From: Blasia pusilla
Lineage: Eukaryota > Marchantiophyta > Marchantiopsida > Blasiales
Length of the DNA stretch: 64,000 bases
Direction: 5' to 3'
Assembly (NCBI GenBank): GCA_050084515.1
Contig: CM114271.1
Location: 27,652,001-27,716,000 of the forward strand
Shown here piece by piece: positions 49,301-60,957 of this stretch. A program made the translations under genes and the position numbers. Under the pieces are notes generated by a model. It saw only the letters and a list, made by a program, of their open reading frames with translations, was not told the DNA's origin and did no database searches. The first letter of the stretch is position 1; each line of letters opens with the position of its first letter.

Positions 49301-50895
49301 CTCGCTCTGCTTCTCATTCATTCAGCGCAGCAGAGATGAACATGTCTCACTATGTCACTTCGTTTTCATTTGGGCGTAAACTCTCATCTAGGATGGCCAA
49401 GGAGGTCAAACGCCTGCATCCATTACTTGGTGCCACAGAAGAGTCTCTTTCAGGACATATGTACACGTCAGACCATGAAAATATAACTGTAAGTGGCTAT
49501 GATATACTACTAAAGTCGTGGATTTGTAAAATAATTTAAGATGAGATTTATCTGGACTTCAGGCCATGTAGAGGAAACTCTGTTTGGTTAGTCCAGAAAA
49601 GATAGTCCTTCGAATGGCGTATTCCATGCAACTCAGATTGCGTTGTCATGATCCTTGGGGTTGTTATGTGGGTGTTGCAGTTTGATCACTATCTCCAGGT
49701 TGTCAGAACAGAGGTTGTTTCTTTGAGTAGGAACAAGGAGTTGCAAGTGCTGGAGGAGTATGATTTTGTTGCCCACAGCGCCGTGTTGCAGACCATGGAT
49801 GTTCCTGTTGCCAAATTCCAGTATGAGCTTTCTCCGATGCAGGTTTGTGCATCTAATGTCCATTTTCTCTTTCAGCAGAACACGCCTTTCATGGGTGAAA
49901 GGTGTGAGTGAATGAATGTCATACACTGGACACATACTCCGGGTGCCAAAGATGGAATTGAAAAGAATGCTTTACCATGGGATGTGAAAGCACTTATGTA
50001 CGCTGTGAAGGAATGAGAAGTAGGTATTACTTCATCTAGTCTAGTGGGTGATAACTTTGAATTCGTGACTGCTGTGTTATGGCAGGTACTGGTGAGTGAA
50101 AACCCGAAGTCTTTCTCACACTTCCTCACAAATGTTTGCGCCATAATCGGTGGAGTTTTTACGGTAAGTTAATCACTTAATCTTACACCTTGCAAGTTGA
50201 CTAAATCATGTCTGTTTGTAGATGTTGTCAGTAGTCTCTGAAGAGTTGAATCTATGTCCTACAAATTCAAAGGAAGTATCATATGGCCTGTGTGTATTCA
50301 TATTCAGACAAGCTTGACTGTGGAGGAGAAATTTGACTTCAGTGAGGGTCTAAAGATCACTGCGGATGAAACTTACAAGCAGTTCAGCATAATTTTCTTG
50401 GTCTTTGAACTTCAGGCACTTTTGCTTTCCTGATTCTTGAGCTGAACTGTGGCAACTCTGAGCTGAGAAACCTTAAATCTGATTTTTTTGGAGAATCGAA
50501 TTTCTTGATGCAGAGTTTGAGTTAGTAAACACAGCTGCTTATGTTAAATGGACATCCTACTGTCCCTGTGGTTGTCCCTGCGCACCATATAGGCCCTAAT
50601 AGCCGTAAACTCTGAGCAAGCATTCAAAAGAAGACAATGTAGTCCCTGCGTCTACTTGCTAACCAGGAGTCAAAGCTGTCCTAGTGAAAGACAACCAAGC
50701 ACTTGGGTTGGGCACATAATTTGGCAAGTTTTGAGGAGTGTTTGCAAGTGGACATTGAGAAGAGTAGTCAATAGATCTCCACACTGAAATTGCATTATGT
50801 ATGGGTTGCGTTGTCAGGTTGCTGGGATCATTGATTCGATTTTGCACAGTGCCATTCGCATGGTGAAAAAGGTGGAGTTGGGTAAACAATATTGA
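43301..50895 (+). CDS. PDIL5-4: Protein disulfide isomerase-like 5-3/5-4 (thioredoxin domain fused to ERV41-type ERGIC protein)
   Basis: Fifteen GT-AG exons: 43301-43341, 44535-44625, 44858-44952, 45202-45259, 45595-45785, 46029-46086, 46421-46461, 46666-46746, 46958-47014, 47982-48048, 48376-48516, 49276-49488, 49681-49842, 50086-50163, 50818-50895. They join in frame to 1,452 nt (483 aa, the family's usual size as I recall it). The start MFSSHKIKAIDFYR is typical. A membrane segment (about residues 26-46) is followed by an ERGIC-type luminal part, a thioredoxin domain with WCVWS (Cys172, Ser175) and a cis-Pro loop GFPS (Pro226), then the ERV41/46 C-terminal half and a second membrane segment (about 444-468). 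NLT, NMS and NIT sites suggest N-glycosylation. The active site is CxxS and not CxxC, as I recall for plant members. It is expected in ER/early Golgi membranes, aiding disulfide handling or cargo transport. It converges tail to tail with the AP-3 sigma gene. Confidence 0.93.
47662..47706. repeat. Perfect 21-bp inverted repeat in intron 9 of the PDI-like gene
   Basis: Arms 47662-47682 and 47686-47706 are exact reverse complements, with ACA as the loop. The intron (47015-47981) is the gene's longest apart from intron 1. The transcribed RNA would form a very stable hairpin. Confidence 0.9.
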
Positions 50896-52755
50896 CATTT
50901 GATTACTAGCGGCCCACATACGAGGTCCTTGTGAGGACATGAAGGAGGATTATTTTGATGCTCAGATCTTGATATTATTGGTTTGTATTGGTCAACTTGG
51001 GAATCACTCTCAAAGTATCAGTCTGACTGGTTTGCAGTTCTGGTTTGAGGGGAGCCACTGAACATTCATAGGGGTTCTATGATTAGATGGTCACTTTTAC
51101 ACATGAAATCAATTTAGTATAGTTTGGTTAGGTGGGGTTATTGAGGACCCCTCTTCTGAAAGTCATAGCTCATCCACACGGTTGGTGCTGGTAGTCTTCT
51201 AGCAGAACCCCTCCCTCTAGTCAGTGTTTTACACAAGCACAGTTGGGAAGTCAGAAACCAACGAACTTCTTCACTGTGGTCTGGTAAGCCACGAAGGGCT
51301 CCATTGCAGATCTTCTGAAGTGGAAGTCGGAGAACTTGTAATCTTTGAGCTCTACGGAGCATCTCAATTGAAATCTGGGACGTTCTTGAAGTCTGGATGA
51401 CTAGATCACACTACTAATTGATTGCCGAAGGCTTTATCCAGACATGAGACAGGCGCATAATGAGGATAAGGCCACCGCTGAGGTGCACTCATAGCTTGGA
51501 GATGCAGTTGCACCAAGAAGAATCAGATTTTTGAAAACTGCTCTCATAGAGATTTGAAGACCATGAGTACTTAAAAGGCATGATAGCTGAAAACTGACTG
51601 GGTTGCGTTGGGTCCACAAGGGTTTCGTGGGCTCATCCGGAAGTGAACATCTTCGCGGCGAATGCAGATTTTGGTGAGTTATCAACCGGAGCTCGTCATC
51701 TCTAAGCCCTAGAAGATTAAATCTTCGTCCCATGGATTCTACCCACGAAAGTCTTGGCGGACTCGTGTATCAGAGGAAACGGTCTATCTACTAGAGAACA
51801 GAAGACTAAATCCTGTGGAGGTCCAACACACACCGAAAATCCACTTGGTCCTGTCATACACAGGATACTTTGAAGAAGGCTTACAGAAAGAGTACCGGCC
51901 GCTGTCATCCTCAGCTAGGATCAATTTACTTCAGCTCTACAAATCAGTTTCTGGCAGTGCAAGGAGAATAAAATTCTGCCAATCACACCAGGACCCTCCT
52001 TTAGGACTTGTGATTGTAAAATCTGCTTATGGTGGAAACATGAGTTAAATTTGGAAGTTGCATTTCATCATTCATTCCTATAAGACAGATACTGGGTGTC
52101 ATTAGTCCACCTTAAAGTCAAAGTGAAGAACAATTCGCAAGACAAAGATCCAGATCCGTCCCATAATGTAACCACTTTCTTTTTTATGGGTTACTTTGTA
52201 CAGTGAGTAGACACAACTACCACAAATTCCTACCGTCTTCCTGAGCCTTTCACTTTGGTTGCTATAGGTTCTGACGCCTTTTCTAATCTGCACCCAACAC
52301 CGAATGATGTTCTATTAGCACATCAAATGTACAACTTCAAAGCAACAATATCACAGACGTATGATTTTCATTTGATGTTGCACATAAAATATACAACATC
52401 AAAACAACAATATCACGGCCCAGATCCTCTAAGTTAATAGTGTCAAGCTCATTACTTAGATTGAACAAGTATTGATACTACTGCCAGAAGGGGAGGGAAA
52501 TGGGAAGAAACAAATCAAGGAAAAAACTAACAGAAAGGCAAACATATGCTGTAAACTGTCCTTGAGTCAAAAGAAGCCTGGTCTAAGTAGTAAGAGTCGA
52601 ACTACCATCGGCTACCGTACATTGGTGTCATACTAACCTAACCTCTAATTCCGACTGCAAACTCCAAGAAAGCTTAAGCCTCTGGATCTACTTCTTTGCT
52701 TTCTTTCAAATGAAGACGGATAGCAAGCATAACAAAGTAAATTCCAAGAGGATTC
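50896..52755. other. Intergenic region between two convergent genes
   Basis: It holds the 3' UTRs of the PDI-like gene (plus) and the AP-3 sigma gene (minus). No other gene is recognised. Open frames at 51138-51362 and 51434-51733 have no familiar motif. A partial direct repeat of about 40 bp lies at 52319 and 52381. Confidence 0.4.
52319..52418. repeat. Imperfect direct repeat of about 40 bp
   Basis: A word of the form CACATCAAATGTACAAC followed by a CAACAATATCAC block occurs at 52319 and again, slightly changed, at 52381 (62-bp period). It lies in the 3' flank of the AP-3 sigma gene. Confidence 0.65.
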
Positions 52756-55700
52756 TTACTTGTTCATCTCTTGTATTGCATTCATGATTTCAGCAGAGTT
52801 TGTCTCCACAACTTGGCCACCCATAATTATCTCATCTAAGATCGTGTGAACCTGCACAAAAATTCTTACAACTTTGAAGTTAAAGACTTCTGCATAACCT
52901 CTATTTGTCAAAATATGTTGAATACAAGGGATTGTGTTTGACTCTCTTTCAAAGCACCATAACTCCTTACATCTATACTCACCGAGGACATACTAGACAA
53001 CTTCAAAGCCGTTGTTCTTTTGACAAAAATTGAGAGATGTGATATGAATACAAACTGAATTCACAACTATAAGTAACTTGTATAGCTTCAATAGAGATCT
53101 CAGGTCTAGATTGTCAAATTGGATATGCTAAATGAGACACAGAGGCACAAGAGCAGTACCAAGAGTGAGCCATAAGGCAAGAGATGGCACCACAGTGCAG
53201 GGGAGAGCAATAGTGGAGCAAGCCAAGGTGATTTTGTTGTAGATTATAAATCTATGTTAATTTACTTAACTGGTATAAGAGATATTTCCCCAGAGCAGCC
53301 ATTCTCGAGGACTAGGTCTTAAGCTAGGGTTTCTTTGAAACTTTGTTCCGATGTTCATTGAACATTAGGAATTCTCTTGATGTAGTGGTGTTACTGCAGT
53401 ATACCAGCCAACTTGCTGGTCGAGTTTGGGAGCTGTGGGAGAACCTAATTTCCATGAATGATTAGAGAATCAAGTGACCATCCCAAAGAGAAGAAACCGG
53501 GAAACTAGGATGTGAAACCCTGCATCATCGCTGAGAGTATTCCACTGCAAGCATGTCACAATGAGGCACTCCGATAAACCTGGAACTTAGATTCTACAAT
53601 AAGAGGAGGACAAGTCTGCTCATAAGATAACATGAATTATACACAAGAGACCAAGAAAAACCACAAAAGTGACTTGAGAAACATGAAGGACATAATGATA
53701 TATGCTTGCACAAAATAGAAAATTCATTCATATTTATGACGCCATGATACAAGCGCTGATCTGCCAGGACCCATAGGTACATACTGAAACAGAATGCTTT
53801 AATCCTCACTGAAAGTACATCTCTCTAGAAGTCATGCGGCCTTTCCCAATGAGCGAGAGTCGATCAGGGAATACATTAATATGCCCATAAGCATCTTCGC
53901 CTGGAGGACACTCCAATATGGCTTCCAGCACTACATGGTGGATACCATACGAGTCTAAGGTATAGCCTCCTGTATGTGCATGGCCAGCTAGGCATGCCAA
54001 CACGCAAGAATATTTGTGCAGTACCTCCAACACCTCATCAAAATTCCAACAGAGTGACGAAGGACAGCACGCATCTGGATGCAGAGGCAGATGGGAACAT
54101 ATGATTACTTTCTCATTTGAAGCAGTTGCTTTCTGTAGAATACCCTCTAGCCAGCTTAGCTGTTGCTTTGCCAGCCCTCCACCAAACATTACGTACCTAC
54201 CCATAAGCCCATCTAGTCCAACTGGACTATTCTTGTCAGCATTTGGGTTTATTGTGTTGAGAATCTTGGCAGCCATCTGCGCATGTAGATGGTCTTTGGA
54301 CCAACCCAGCACACTAACATCATATGTATCCAAAACTACGAATCGAAATCCAGTACCATGACTAAATTCATAGTATGAACGATCATCAACAGAAGGTGGT
54401 ATGTTCAGGACCCTGTTCAGCTGTGTCCTAGAGAGATTGTAAAGGCAGTGATTTCCTATGATATGGTAGACAGGCCCACCATGAAATGCATTGAAATTTT
54501 TCAACACCTTCAGAATAGCTTCCAGAGACTCATCTTTGGGGCACTTCCCATCCACAATGTCACCTAAATGAATAGCAAAAGACACGCTTTTGTTATTATT
54601 CCAGCTGATTACAGCCCTTTTTTGGGCCTCAATAGCGTGCCTGTAGAAACGAGGCGTGCCTTGAAAAGAGTGACCATCATGAATATCGGCATATTGAACA
54701 TCCGTAATCACTCCAAATGAGAAAAGAGGGACTACGACATCCAAGTGGCACTCCTTGGTTGTGGATAGTATGTTATCCTTTGAGGTTGGATTGGCCATCT
54801 TTGGATGGGTTTTCCCCAGATCTTTGCAGAATTTCTACTGTACTCTTCCCTTCAGTCAACTTGGCTTCCTAAAATGCCAGATCCTCCTTGTTCATCATGA
54901 ACACTTTTGCTGAACGATTATCAACTCCCAAGTCAGCTCCCACAGAATTTGTAATATATGAGAATTCTTTTCCATGCAAGGCCACTGTGCCTCTCACATA
55001 GGAATACCCTTGATGACCAAATAACACTCCTGCCATCTCACGCTGTGAATAATGAGCTTGAGGACAACGTGTATGGACAATTTCACCCTTAAAAGCTGAA
55101 TACTACATGAAGGGATGAAGCCTAGCTTGGAACATCACATTCCCATACAAGCAGCTCATTTCTCTGATCTACACCTGCCTTTGTCCCTTCACTGTGAGAC
55201 TCACAGTGTAAGATTTCTTTCAATCACTGGACGGATGGGGTTTAAGATGTTGACTGCTGAAATGGTACCTTTTACTATTTTTTACATTGGCTAAGCCTGC
55301 AAACTGGGAGGGTGAATGTTGAATCACATACATACTGGGTCATATGATTCAACTCATGCAACTTTCACACCTTTCTGTTTTAGGGATCTAAAACAGAAAG
55401 GTGCCACGACTCACTGAGATGGAACTCTAGCATGAGTCAGACGGCTTCTTTAACCTACCACATCTCCTAGAACCTCGAGAAAAGCTGGAAAAAACATGAA
55501 TATGCAAGCACCTTGTTGAAGTTGTATACAATATTCAGTTCACATACGTTCTTGAAATTTTTATCCAGCACTTCCACAAACACTGTCACAGAAGCACCAA
55601 GAGTAAGGGCATTGACATACCTTTTTTGACTAAAAAGTGAAACTCTGGTCAAGAGGAAATCAGGCTTACAAAGCAAAAAGATTTCATTACTATATATGAT

Positions 55701-58128
55701 GAGATAATGAGTATGAAGTATTTCCAGATGTGACCTCCGAGTGTGATATAAGAAATGGCTAATAGTTGAATCCACAAAGCCATTGCGGTGAGATATTGAA
55801 GATAACATACCTTGGATAACGTCTAGTATTCCAAGCTCACTTTCAGCTTTGTCAATCACGAATACGAAATAGAGAGTTGAAAAAAGCTTGTAGACGAGTT
55901 TAGTGTCCTGCTATAAAGAAGTCACAGGCTGAAACAGGTCAGGTCCTTGGTCTTCTCATTGCACCATGGGTCTGTCAAACAATCCATAACATTGAGGCCA
56001 ATCATGGACATAGTATTCCTCCCTGAGATGAAGAGAAGCTCTCGGACACAGAAGGAATTTGAATCACCATAGAATTTCATACTATCTACCACATGGAATG
56101 ATCTTGTCATCAACACCCTGAAAATATGTCAAGTAGGCAGAAAGCACATCATGAGGGACATAGACACAAGGGAATATGATAAAAGGCCTGTCGGCATAAG
56201 AATGATGTACTCACAGGACCAAATATGTCATCTGCCTCAACAAAACCGCAGAAGTTGCCTCCTCTACTTGAAAGCACTGCACAATATTAAAAGCAAGCCA
56301 CATCATTCTTTTTTCCTCATTTCACGGAGGATGCTACAGTCCCAAAAGAGTGTTAGTTGCCTCCTCACAACCTAATTAGGGGGCAAGGCAAACACATGAA
56401 TATGGGCTGTGGAAGTGATATCGACACTTTTGAGTGGAAGGCTCACTAGTCTGTCAAGCAGAACCTTGGTCTCTGCTGATTTTTGCTTTCTTCAGCCTGA
56501 GATGCAACCCACTTTCTTGCAATATTGGGTTTCTGAAGAGGGTCCAAATCTCCAGAAGCACCATCTCGCATTTCGCATTTAGAGTTGATTCTCTCACCAG
56601 TTCATATTTATAAGCATGTCAAAGATCATGCGTTCCTACCTTGCCACCCCATTATGAACATAACTTGGAAGGATTTGGCAGTCTGCACGATGAGTTAAAT
56701 CTCAGGTAAGTGAATGTGCTGCGTATCCCTTAGGACTCGAGTGACTTAGACTGCCCATCAGAATGTTTAGAAAGCATAGGTTGTTGGTCATCTCTGTTTC
56801 ATTTACTACATGAAACACTGGACAGGTTCAATCCTCTTAGCCCCACTCACGACACGATGCCATCTGTTGAGGCACCCTGGAGTAGGAGATCTGAGCATTG
56901 GGAACCGCTCGACATATACGATTTACCATGAATATAGTGATGAATGTTCAGGAAGTTGTGAAGAATGACTGGATAACAGCAAGCAAAGTGCACCTCCAAA
57001 AGGTTTGTTGTTGACAAACCATCTCAAAAGTTACTAAATAGGAAGTGAATGCAAGGGAATAATCAGAGATCCAGCTCAAAGCTCTTGTGATGAGAAAAAA
57101 AAAGGGTGTCATTTGACTGTAGACATCAAGTCGTCCAAAGGGGCAGCGACGGATTCTCACTGAAGGAGAGAAGATTTGGCTCTACAAACATCTGTCAGAG
57201 CATGAGACAACTCGAGATATAGTTCTTTCCAGAACTGTTCTGACAACAGGTGTACTCGCTCTTCCAAACGAGCACCACGAAAACCAGCTAAGAATGCCGA
57301 GACAGATCTGATGATAATTCTGAAAAAGCTGTCAAAGTCGGTAGCGAAGTGGTCAAACCTGAAAAGACGTTACGGAATATGTCCTGCTGTTTCTCCACGG
57401 CCTTCCCTAACATGGAAGAGAATGTAACACTTCTCAGTAAGCTCAGTACAACATCGATGAAATCATGGTATATATTTCAATAAGACAGTACACACACCGG
57501 ACCAGTGACAACAACTTTGAGATCGGCCGACGTAGGACCTCCGTACACAATCTACAATGACAACACATTCAAATTCTCCCAGCACATCCACATACAAGTT
57601 TCCAACACCGATCTACCGAAAGTTCACATTTGGGCCCGGCAGTCGTCGTATTTCGATGGAATAGGACTCAGGATCTCACAAGACTCACGCATACTACGGT
57701 TTTCCCGGAAATTGACGACTACCGTACTCAGCAAGCACAGAACATCAATTCAATCATCACAGGCTATCTCTCTGGCGATCCCAGTCGATAACAAGGAACA
57801 TCTGACAGATAGATAGATTTAAAAGTGGCTCAAAGAATTTGGAGAGGTGACGTTTTCCACGCGTGCTCATCATCGGCACTGCATTCATCATTTTCCCGGC
57901 TATCCGAGGCACACACACAAACACTACTAATTCGAAGAATTTAGTGAGCCAAGGTTTTCATCACTACCACTGCTGAATTCATTTCACCTCGCCATCCAGG
58001 GCTGCCTCACACTCACTCTCCACGCAAAAACGGACGGACAGAAAGAAAGACAAACTTACAACCGGTTCGTAGAATTTGGTGAGGCGAAGTTTTCCCTCTG
58101 TGTTCATTATTAGCACGGCATTGATCAT
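52756..58128 (-). CDS. AP3S: AP-3 complex subunit sigma
   Basis: Six minus-strand exons: 58060-58128, 57359-57401, 56215-56276, 55811-55907, 55512-55582, 52756-52851. They join in frame to 438 nt (145 aa). The start is MINAVLIMNTEGKLRLTKFYEPV, the classical sigma-adaptin N-terminus. VEKQQDIFRNVFSVLSSR, LVYKLFSTLYFVFV, LGILDVIQVFVEVLD and NVCELNIVYNFNKV follow, then HTILDEIIMGGQVVETNSAE, which is typical of AP-3 and not of AP-1 or AP-2 sigma. The subunit belongs to the AP-3 coat, which sorts cargo from Golgi/endosomes to the vacuole. The end TAA (52756-52758) overlaps a good donor (AAGTAAGAAT), so a further small C-terminal exon, as in longer plant homologues, is possible. The acceptor of exon 2 is also uncertain by a few bases. 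The last intron (52852-55511) contains an entire other gene. Confidence 0.9.
53806..54798 (-). CDS. Manganese-dependent ADP-ribose/CDP-alcohol diphosphatase (calcineurin-like phosphoesterase)
   Basis: An uninterrupted 330-aa frame starting MANPTSKD. Metallophosphoesterase motifs appear in order: GVITDVQYAD, with the D-x-Q of this family (about residues 29-38); HLGDIVDGKCP (about 97-107); IGNHCLY (about 135-141); ICSHLPLH (about 233-240); and GHAHTGGY (about 271-278). DIVDGKCP and the FYRHAIEAQKRAV segment point to the ADPRibase-Mn family, which splits ADP-ribose and CDP-alcohols with Mn2+, giving AMP or CMP. No signal peptide is seen; it is probably cytosolic. The gene lies wholly in intron 5 of the AP-3 sigma gene on the same strand and must use its own promoter or be spliced from a shared transcript. 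A 5' UTR intron is possible; the coding part has none. Confidence 0.92.
   Translation of the reverse strand: MANPTSKDNILSTTKECHLDVVVPLFSFGVITDVQYADIHDGHSFQGTPRFYRHAIEAQKRAVISWNNNKSVSFAIHLGDIVDGKCPKDESLEAILKVLKNFNAFHGGPVYHIIGNHCLYNLSRTQLNRVLNIPPSVDDRSYYEFSHGTGFRFVVLDTYDVSVLGWSKDHLHAQMAAKILNTINPNADKNSPVGLDGLMGRYVMFGGGLAKQQLSWLEGILQKATASNEKVIICSHLPLHPDACCPSSLCWNFDEVLEVLHKYSCVLACLAGHAHTGGYTLDSYGIHHVVLEAILECPPGEDAYGHINVFPDRLSLIGKGRMTSREMYFQ
55368..55403. repeat. Perfect 16-bp inverted repeat upstream of the nested gene
   Basis: Arms 55368-55383 and 55388-55403 pair exactly, with loop GGAT. It lies about 570 bp before the nested gene's ATG and 110 bp inside the host intron from its donor. Confidence 0.85.
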
Positions 58129-59269
58129 TTTGCTGCTTGGATATTCACCAGTGAAGCCGCTCCTACGCAAATCCTACGACACTCGCCACCAACCACTCCT
58201 TTTTTCTTCTCGGAGATATCAAAGCCATCCTCGGCTGTATGCTGCCCTGCTCTTCACGCCATGCTCTTCTACAACACACTCCGCAAATCCAAATCCCGCG
58301 GCCTTCTTGAATCCCTGCACACCGACAGCTTCTCAATTCTCGGTTCGCTCATTCCTTCATTCTCAATAAACGCCGGAGCCTGTCGCCCTAAATCCACCAC
58401 CAGCACGCAGATTCACGGACTCACGGATTGCGCAGGTCGTGTGTGCACATTGGAAGGATCTCACACACTTTCCGTGAGTCCTTAAGGCTGTGGATGCGCA
58501 CCTTCTCATGGGCCACCGCATACACACGGATAGGGGAACAGCACCCAACAAATTAGGATAGAATTTTTTTTCCCATAAATAAGGAAAGCATAAGAAAACG
58601 CGGGCGATGGAAGCCGTCACTTTTTTTTTTCACCTTTTTACGGAAATTTTCTTTTCTTTTTTCAAATAAGGAGACTTCATTCATACCATGAACCAAAGTT
58701 TTGTATATGTGTAATAAGATTCGTGTGATTAATGTCAATGATATTTATGTTACTTTAATAGCTTGTGAGGGATCTTGGAACCTCTTATTAATTCAGTCCC
58801 AAAACTTCTTTTCCTATAACTCTTCCGGATGCGTCCCATTCTTTTCCCGTGGTGGCATACACGGGAAAAGAATGGTATACACCTAGGTGTCCGTATATGA
58901 ATTACAAATTTGTATATAATATATGAACTACAAGTGTTTTCTTCCGGTCTGTCCGATTCTCCCCCCGCCCTGGTATAAAATTTTGGGTCCGTCCTATTCT
59001 CTTGGTATACAAAACTATTGGTGATTTGTATACAAATTACATGTTTTTTTTCTCGTTTCTCTCTCGCACCTCTCAAAGGACCGCAGGGTCGCATATTGGT
59101 CATATACAAAAGAGGGGAATTCAAAAAGTTGGGCCTTGAAAAAAGAATAGGGGCATCCCTCTTACTTGCTAAGCTCATGGAAAATATCACTAACACCTTG
59201 AAAGATATGATTACCATAAAGTGGGCTTCTAGTGTCGCCGCGAAAGCCCATTAGCTTGGGCATGTTGCA
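58129..59269. other. 5' flank of AP-3 sigma and boundary to the transposon cluster
   Basis: The first few hundred bases should hold the AP-3 sigma promoter and 5' UTR. No other gene is recognised. An inverted repeat of 15 bp (58837-58851 with 58860-58874, 8-nt loop) lies in a region where GGTATAC and TACAAATTACA words recur. Confidence 0.4.
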
Positions 59270-60700
59270 AAGCCTACAATAAAGAATTCTAAAGCTAAGC
59301 TTTTAGTGTCGATAGGAGATGATGAGCGCAATCTGTGAGGAACGAGTCAAACCTCACCCGATTAACCCCATACATGTCTACGGCTAGGGGGACAAATCAA
59401 TATCCATCATGAAGTCGACTTTATAGATGGGTCTTTTTCACACTCGTCGCCACTCCTTGTAGCAATCTCCCTTGTGCCACCAAGTAGGCTCGTACAACCT
59501 CTCCCATAGGATTTGTCACTACAACATCTGCCACAACCACCTCATCCTCTTGTGTCATGTAAAGATCAATACGAATAAGGGAATCCCACATGTTGTAGTG
59601 CCTCTCTCTCTACATATGGAAGCCACTCTCAAGAGCAATATTGAACATGATATCCCACACAACATTGTGAGTGACATTCTTCTTATCCCCAAATGGATTA
59701 AATGCACACCAAGAGGACCTAGACTGCAACGACACTCACATTATGTCGAATCAACCACCGATGGTTGGGGGAGGCCTAATCAGAACCGCATTGCTGTGGT
59801 ATAGGTAAGTGGTATGATATTGAAAGCTAGGATGAGGGGGCAAGCCCCCACCCATGAGCCTAGCCCCTTTCCGTAGCAAGAGCAAATATGAGCCCAAACC
59901 TCCATGGGAATATCCCCATCAAGCATAATGCCTCTAAAAACTGCCTTAAAGTGGGCTTTCGTCAAAGAAGGTTGGAGCCAAGATTATCCGGTGGTAACTA
60001 AGGAGGATAAAGTGGTGGAGATCGGATCTGGCCTCAACTAGAGGGGAATCTCTACATACTCTGTGGGAACTCTATATTGGGAAAAGTCCATCATCAATTT
60101 GGAACATGTATCGTAGAAGGAGTTGTCTATTCCTAGCCATAAATCTAGAGCAAAGAAGGGGTGTTGTAATAGCCCAACTCCCTAAAAAAGCGGAGGGCGC
60201 CACTAACTCAATCAAGAGAAGACCTACTATGTCAATTTGCCAAAGGCAATCGACCAAGAAGCATGTCCACGAGCTAACTCCCCCATGGGACACTCTAAGG
60301 AGCCAAATCCCAAAAGATCCCCAAACACCCATAGAATCTTTCTATCGAAGGATCTATAGTGGGTAGAAAGATGACAAGACATCCAAATACTTTTAGTGAG
60401 ATAACTAGGCCGATGGGCAAAACAAGAAGAGATAATGCCATAGGCGACTTGAGGGTTACCAATCCTTATGAGATCATTGACATTGAGCAAATCCTTGGTA
60501 AGAACTGTTGCCGTGAAACTCAAGACAAAGTCATGACTTCCAAGTGGAACTCCCAAGATGCAAAGCCCTTTGACATATGTCATGATTCATGAACCCGTCG
60601 GAAAAATGAAGATCATTTGGTAGGGTTGATGGAGACCAAGCCTTGCACTTTCCTATTGAAGACGGAATTATAGTCAAGGTCATCGGACACCTAAACTACT
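59270..60700 (-). pseudogene. Non-LTR-type retroelement relic: RT C-terminal region and downstream domain
   Basis: Read on the minus strand in several frames, in order: GLVSINPTK (about 60650), LHILGVPLGSHDFV-like (about 60555), NPQVAYGIISSC (about 60440), FDRKILWVFGDLLGF (about 60330), PSAFLGSWA (about 60200), TTAMRF.LGLPQPS (about 59790), LTMLCGISCSILL (about 59660), VVVADVVVTNPMGE (about 59530) and FVPLAVDMYG (about 59385). This order matches the post-palm RT region and the Cys/His-plus-endonuclease-like tail of a group of RT proteins seen in plants, algae and oomycetes. The DV...K pattern near the end could belong to a PD-(D/E)xK nuclease. It is full of stops. Confidence 0.55.
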
Positions 60701-60707
60701 ACATTTG

Positions 60708-60957
60708 ATACTCACACGAACTAGGAAGGCTTAATCTTGGTTAGTTAGTTAAACACGATTATCTTAATGTGCTAGGGTTAATAAACCATAGTCAGTATAA
60801 ATCGAGACTATGGTTAGGGTTTCTTGTACATACCTTATATAATTGAGAAGGGACAAGCCTCCACTCATTCTCTCATTCAAAATTTTTTTCTCCATGATGG
60901 CGTGTGTGTGTATGAAAGTCGTATCCCATCAATTATGCTTCTTTAGCAGTTTTCCAT
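60708..60957 (+). repeat. Putative copia LTR
   Basis: It runs from a TGATACTCAC start to TTTTCCA and is followed at about 60959 by TATTATATCAAAACAAT, an eroded tRNA-Met-type primer-binding site. It contains a CTTATATAATTG TATA-like box at about 60835. No second copy is present in the window, so the limits rest on the primer-site position only. Confidence 0.5.

Larger units (their letters stand above)
52852..55511 (-). other. Intron 5 of the AP-3 sigma gene, holding a nested gene
   Basis: 2,660 bp with donor GTGCTTGC and acceptor TTTGTGCAG on the minus strand. The host gene's other introns are about 230-1,090 bp or shorter. It contains the ADP-ribose/CDP-alcohol diphosphatase CDS at 53806-54798. 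No alternative last exon of AP-3 sigma was found between 54.8 and 55.5 kb. Confidence 0.8.

Noticed and set aside
51434-51733. 99-codon minus-strand frame between the convergent genes
   Set aside because: No motif, no splice context and no resemblance to a known family.
53806-54798. Possibility that the diphosphatase and AP-3 sigma are one fused gene
   Set aside because: The diphosphatase frame has its own ATG and stop, and AP-3 sigma exons 5 and 6 join in phase without it.
58750-59217. 155-codon minus-strand frame
   Set aside because: It covers repetitive words (TACAAATTACA, GGTATAC) and an inverted repeat; no family resemblance and no splice partners seen.
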